From Spizellomyces punctatus DAOM BR117 (lineage: Eukaryota; Chytridiomycota; Chytridiomycetes; Spizellomycetales; Spizellomycetaceae): a stretch of DNA of 64,000 nucleotides. The notes under the pieces were generated by a model. The model had not been told where the DNA came from and made no database searches. It saw only the letters and a program-made list of their open reading frames with translations. Below are positions 63,142-64,000 of the stretch, in pieces; position 1 is the stretch's first letter, and each line of letters starts with the position of its first letter. The translations under genes were made by a program, and so were the position numbers. Location: assembly GCF_000182565.1 (NCBI RefSeq), contig NW_015971547.1:618258-682257 (forward strand), read 5' to 3'.

Positions 63142-63750
63142 GTTAATCTGTACTGTATTGTCATCTACAGTTCAGCTTGTCCTTCTCCTGGGGGCCCTGG
63201 GGCTCAGACATCCCTTTCACATGCCCAGACTACCCAGAGCCACCAGAAAACCCAGAAGACCCAGGACCCCCAGACTACCCAGAACCACCAGAACCCCCAG
63301 AACACCAGAGAACCCAAGAAGTCTAGACAACCTCAGAGGCCTAGAGACACCACAGAACCCCAGAACCACCAGAACTCCCAGGACACCAGAGAATCCCAGA
63401 GCCCTGGGAGAACCCAGGACACTAGAGAAACCCAGAAACCCCGGACACCCCAGGACACCAGTAAAACCCATGAAACCCAGAACCCCCCAGTACCCCAGGA
63501 ACCAGAAGTTGCCCCATACTCTTTGGGCAAGACACCAGGAACAGCTATCCCCAGGAACCAGCTCCTCATTGTCAATGGCTCAGCTCAAGGCATCCCAGTC
63601 ACCATCCTCTTGGACAATGGAGCTGACCAGTTCTATGTCTCTCAAGACTTTGTGAGGAAGGCACAGCTTACTGTTGAGCCCCTGGCAGGAGCTCAGATCA
63701 CCATGGCAGACAACAAGAAGTACCCAGGAACTGTTGAGATTCAGGCTTAA
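63142..63750 (+). mobile_element. retrotransposon gag-pol fragment with retropepsin
   Basis: One frame stays open from about 63142 to the stop at 63748-63750. The first part is a Gln/Thr/Pro/Arg-rich linker of the type found between gag and pol. The second part reads LLIVNGSAQGIPVTILLDNGADQFYVSQDFVRK, then ITMADNKKYPGTVEIQ, an aspartic protease of the retroviral/Ty3 type with Asp-Asn-Gly in place of the usual Asp-Ser/Thr-Gly. No reverse transcriptase follows inside the window: after the stop there is different DNA with another LTR-like start. No ATG opens the frame. I read it as a truncated or interrupted element. It is a fungal retrotransposon relic. Confidence 0.75.
63223..63500. repeat. 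low-complexity acccag/accag-rich coding linker
   Basis: Short imperfect units built around cccag and ccagaac give Gln/Thr/Pro-rich text in the protease frame and Arg/Pro/Thr-rich text in another frame. It is a simple-sequence expansion within the element. Confidence 0.8.
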
Positions 63751-63775
63751 ACCACGCTGTATGATCTATAAATCA

Positions 63776-64000
63776 TGTGAGATCATGCTGGGATGTCATT
63801 AGACAGTTCACATCTGATTTGGCTAAGTTACAACATGGGGAATTGGACTTAGAGTAATCAGAATGATCACAGACGCGTGTGTGAATGATTTAAAGGGGTA
63901 AATCATCATGTAAGCACTCTTAGAAGGTCTGGAAGGTTTGTGATGTTCTCTATTCTTCAGGTAATTGTTGCCAAGGCATGGCTGAAGCTGCTGAGCACTG
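63776..64000. mobile_element. second LTR-like beginning, possible nested element
   Basis: Just after the protease stop, at 63776, a TGT start continues gatcatgctgggatgtcatt agac, similar in layout to the TGT start near 62382. It runs off the window edge. This may be a nested insertion or a duplicated LTR; the data here do not decide. Confidence 0.35.

Noticed and set aside
63059-63655. Arg/Pro/Thr-rich 198-codon frame across the linker
   Set aside because: The retropepsin is encoded in a different frame that is also open through the linker; this frame is a by-product of the simple repeat.

Overview
The window is eukaryotic nuclear DNA. Genes are packed on both strands, and most are split by short GT-AG introns, usually about 47-110 bp. 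The content is fungal (VTC4 polyphosphate polymerase, an Fmp42/SLC43-type transporter, UBC2, RIC1, PAN3). It also includes genes that I believe are missing from budding yeasts but kept in animals (class C GPCR-like receptors, a KHDC4/BLOM7-type KH protein, an RPUSD1-type pseudouridine synthase, CCDC12/cwf18). That mix suggests an early-diverging, probably chytrid-like, fungus. This placement is inference. No rRNA, tRNA or CRISPR array was recognised.

Left part (1-12.6 kb): a partial unknown nuclear-type protein (minus strand), then the most unusual locus, two paralogous receptor genes arranged head to head (1815-7138 minus, 7538-12622 plus) across a 399 bp shared upstream region. Both appear to encode a signal peptide, a long Pmp-type right-handed beta-helix ectodomain, a Cys-rich EGF-like module, a juxtamembrane domain, seven transmembrane helices of the class C GPCR type and a cytosolic domain that looks PH-like.

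Middle part (13-42.6 kb): housekeeping genes. In order: UBC2/RAD6, a small unknown gene, a DUF1764 protein, an OB-fold/zinc-ribbon protein, an RPUSD1-type pseudouridine synthase with a very long acidic tail ending in a CaaX box, seryl-tRNA synthetase, SEC16 with a 38-residue tandem repeat and a zinc ribbon, a monoglyceride-lipase-type hydrolase, a VAP/SCS2 protein, an SLC43-type transporter, an ISWI remodeller and ornithine decarboxylase. Several neighbours act on endomembranes (SEC16, VAP, RIC1, VTC4), but I see no evidence that they form a co-regulated unit.

Right part (42.6-62.2 kb): an intergenic stretch with homopolymer tracts, the very intron-rich RIC1 gene, a KHDC4-like gene, VTC4, cwf18, then ADE4 and PAN3, which are divergent from a 165 bp spacer. 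From about 62.2 kb to the end the DNA changes character: it is nearly free of CpG, carries a retropepsin fragment with a Pro/Gln/Thr-rich linker, and has two similar LTR-like beginnings. This is a retrotransposon-derived block.
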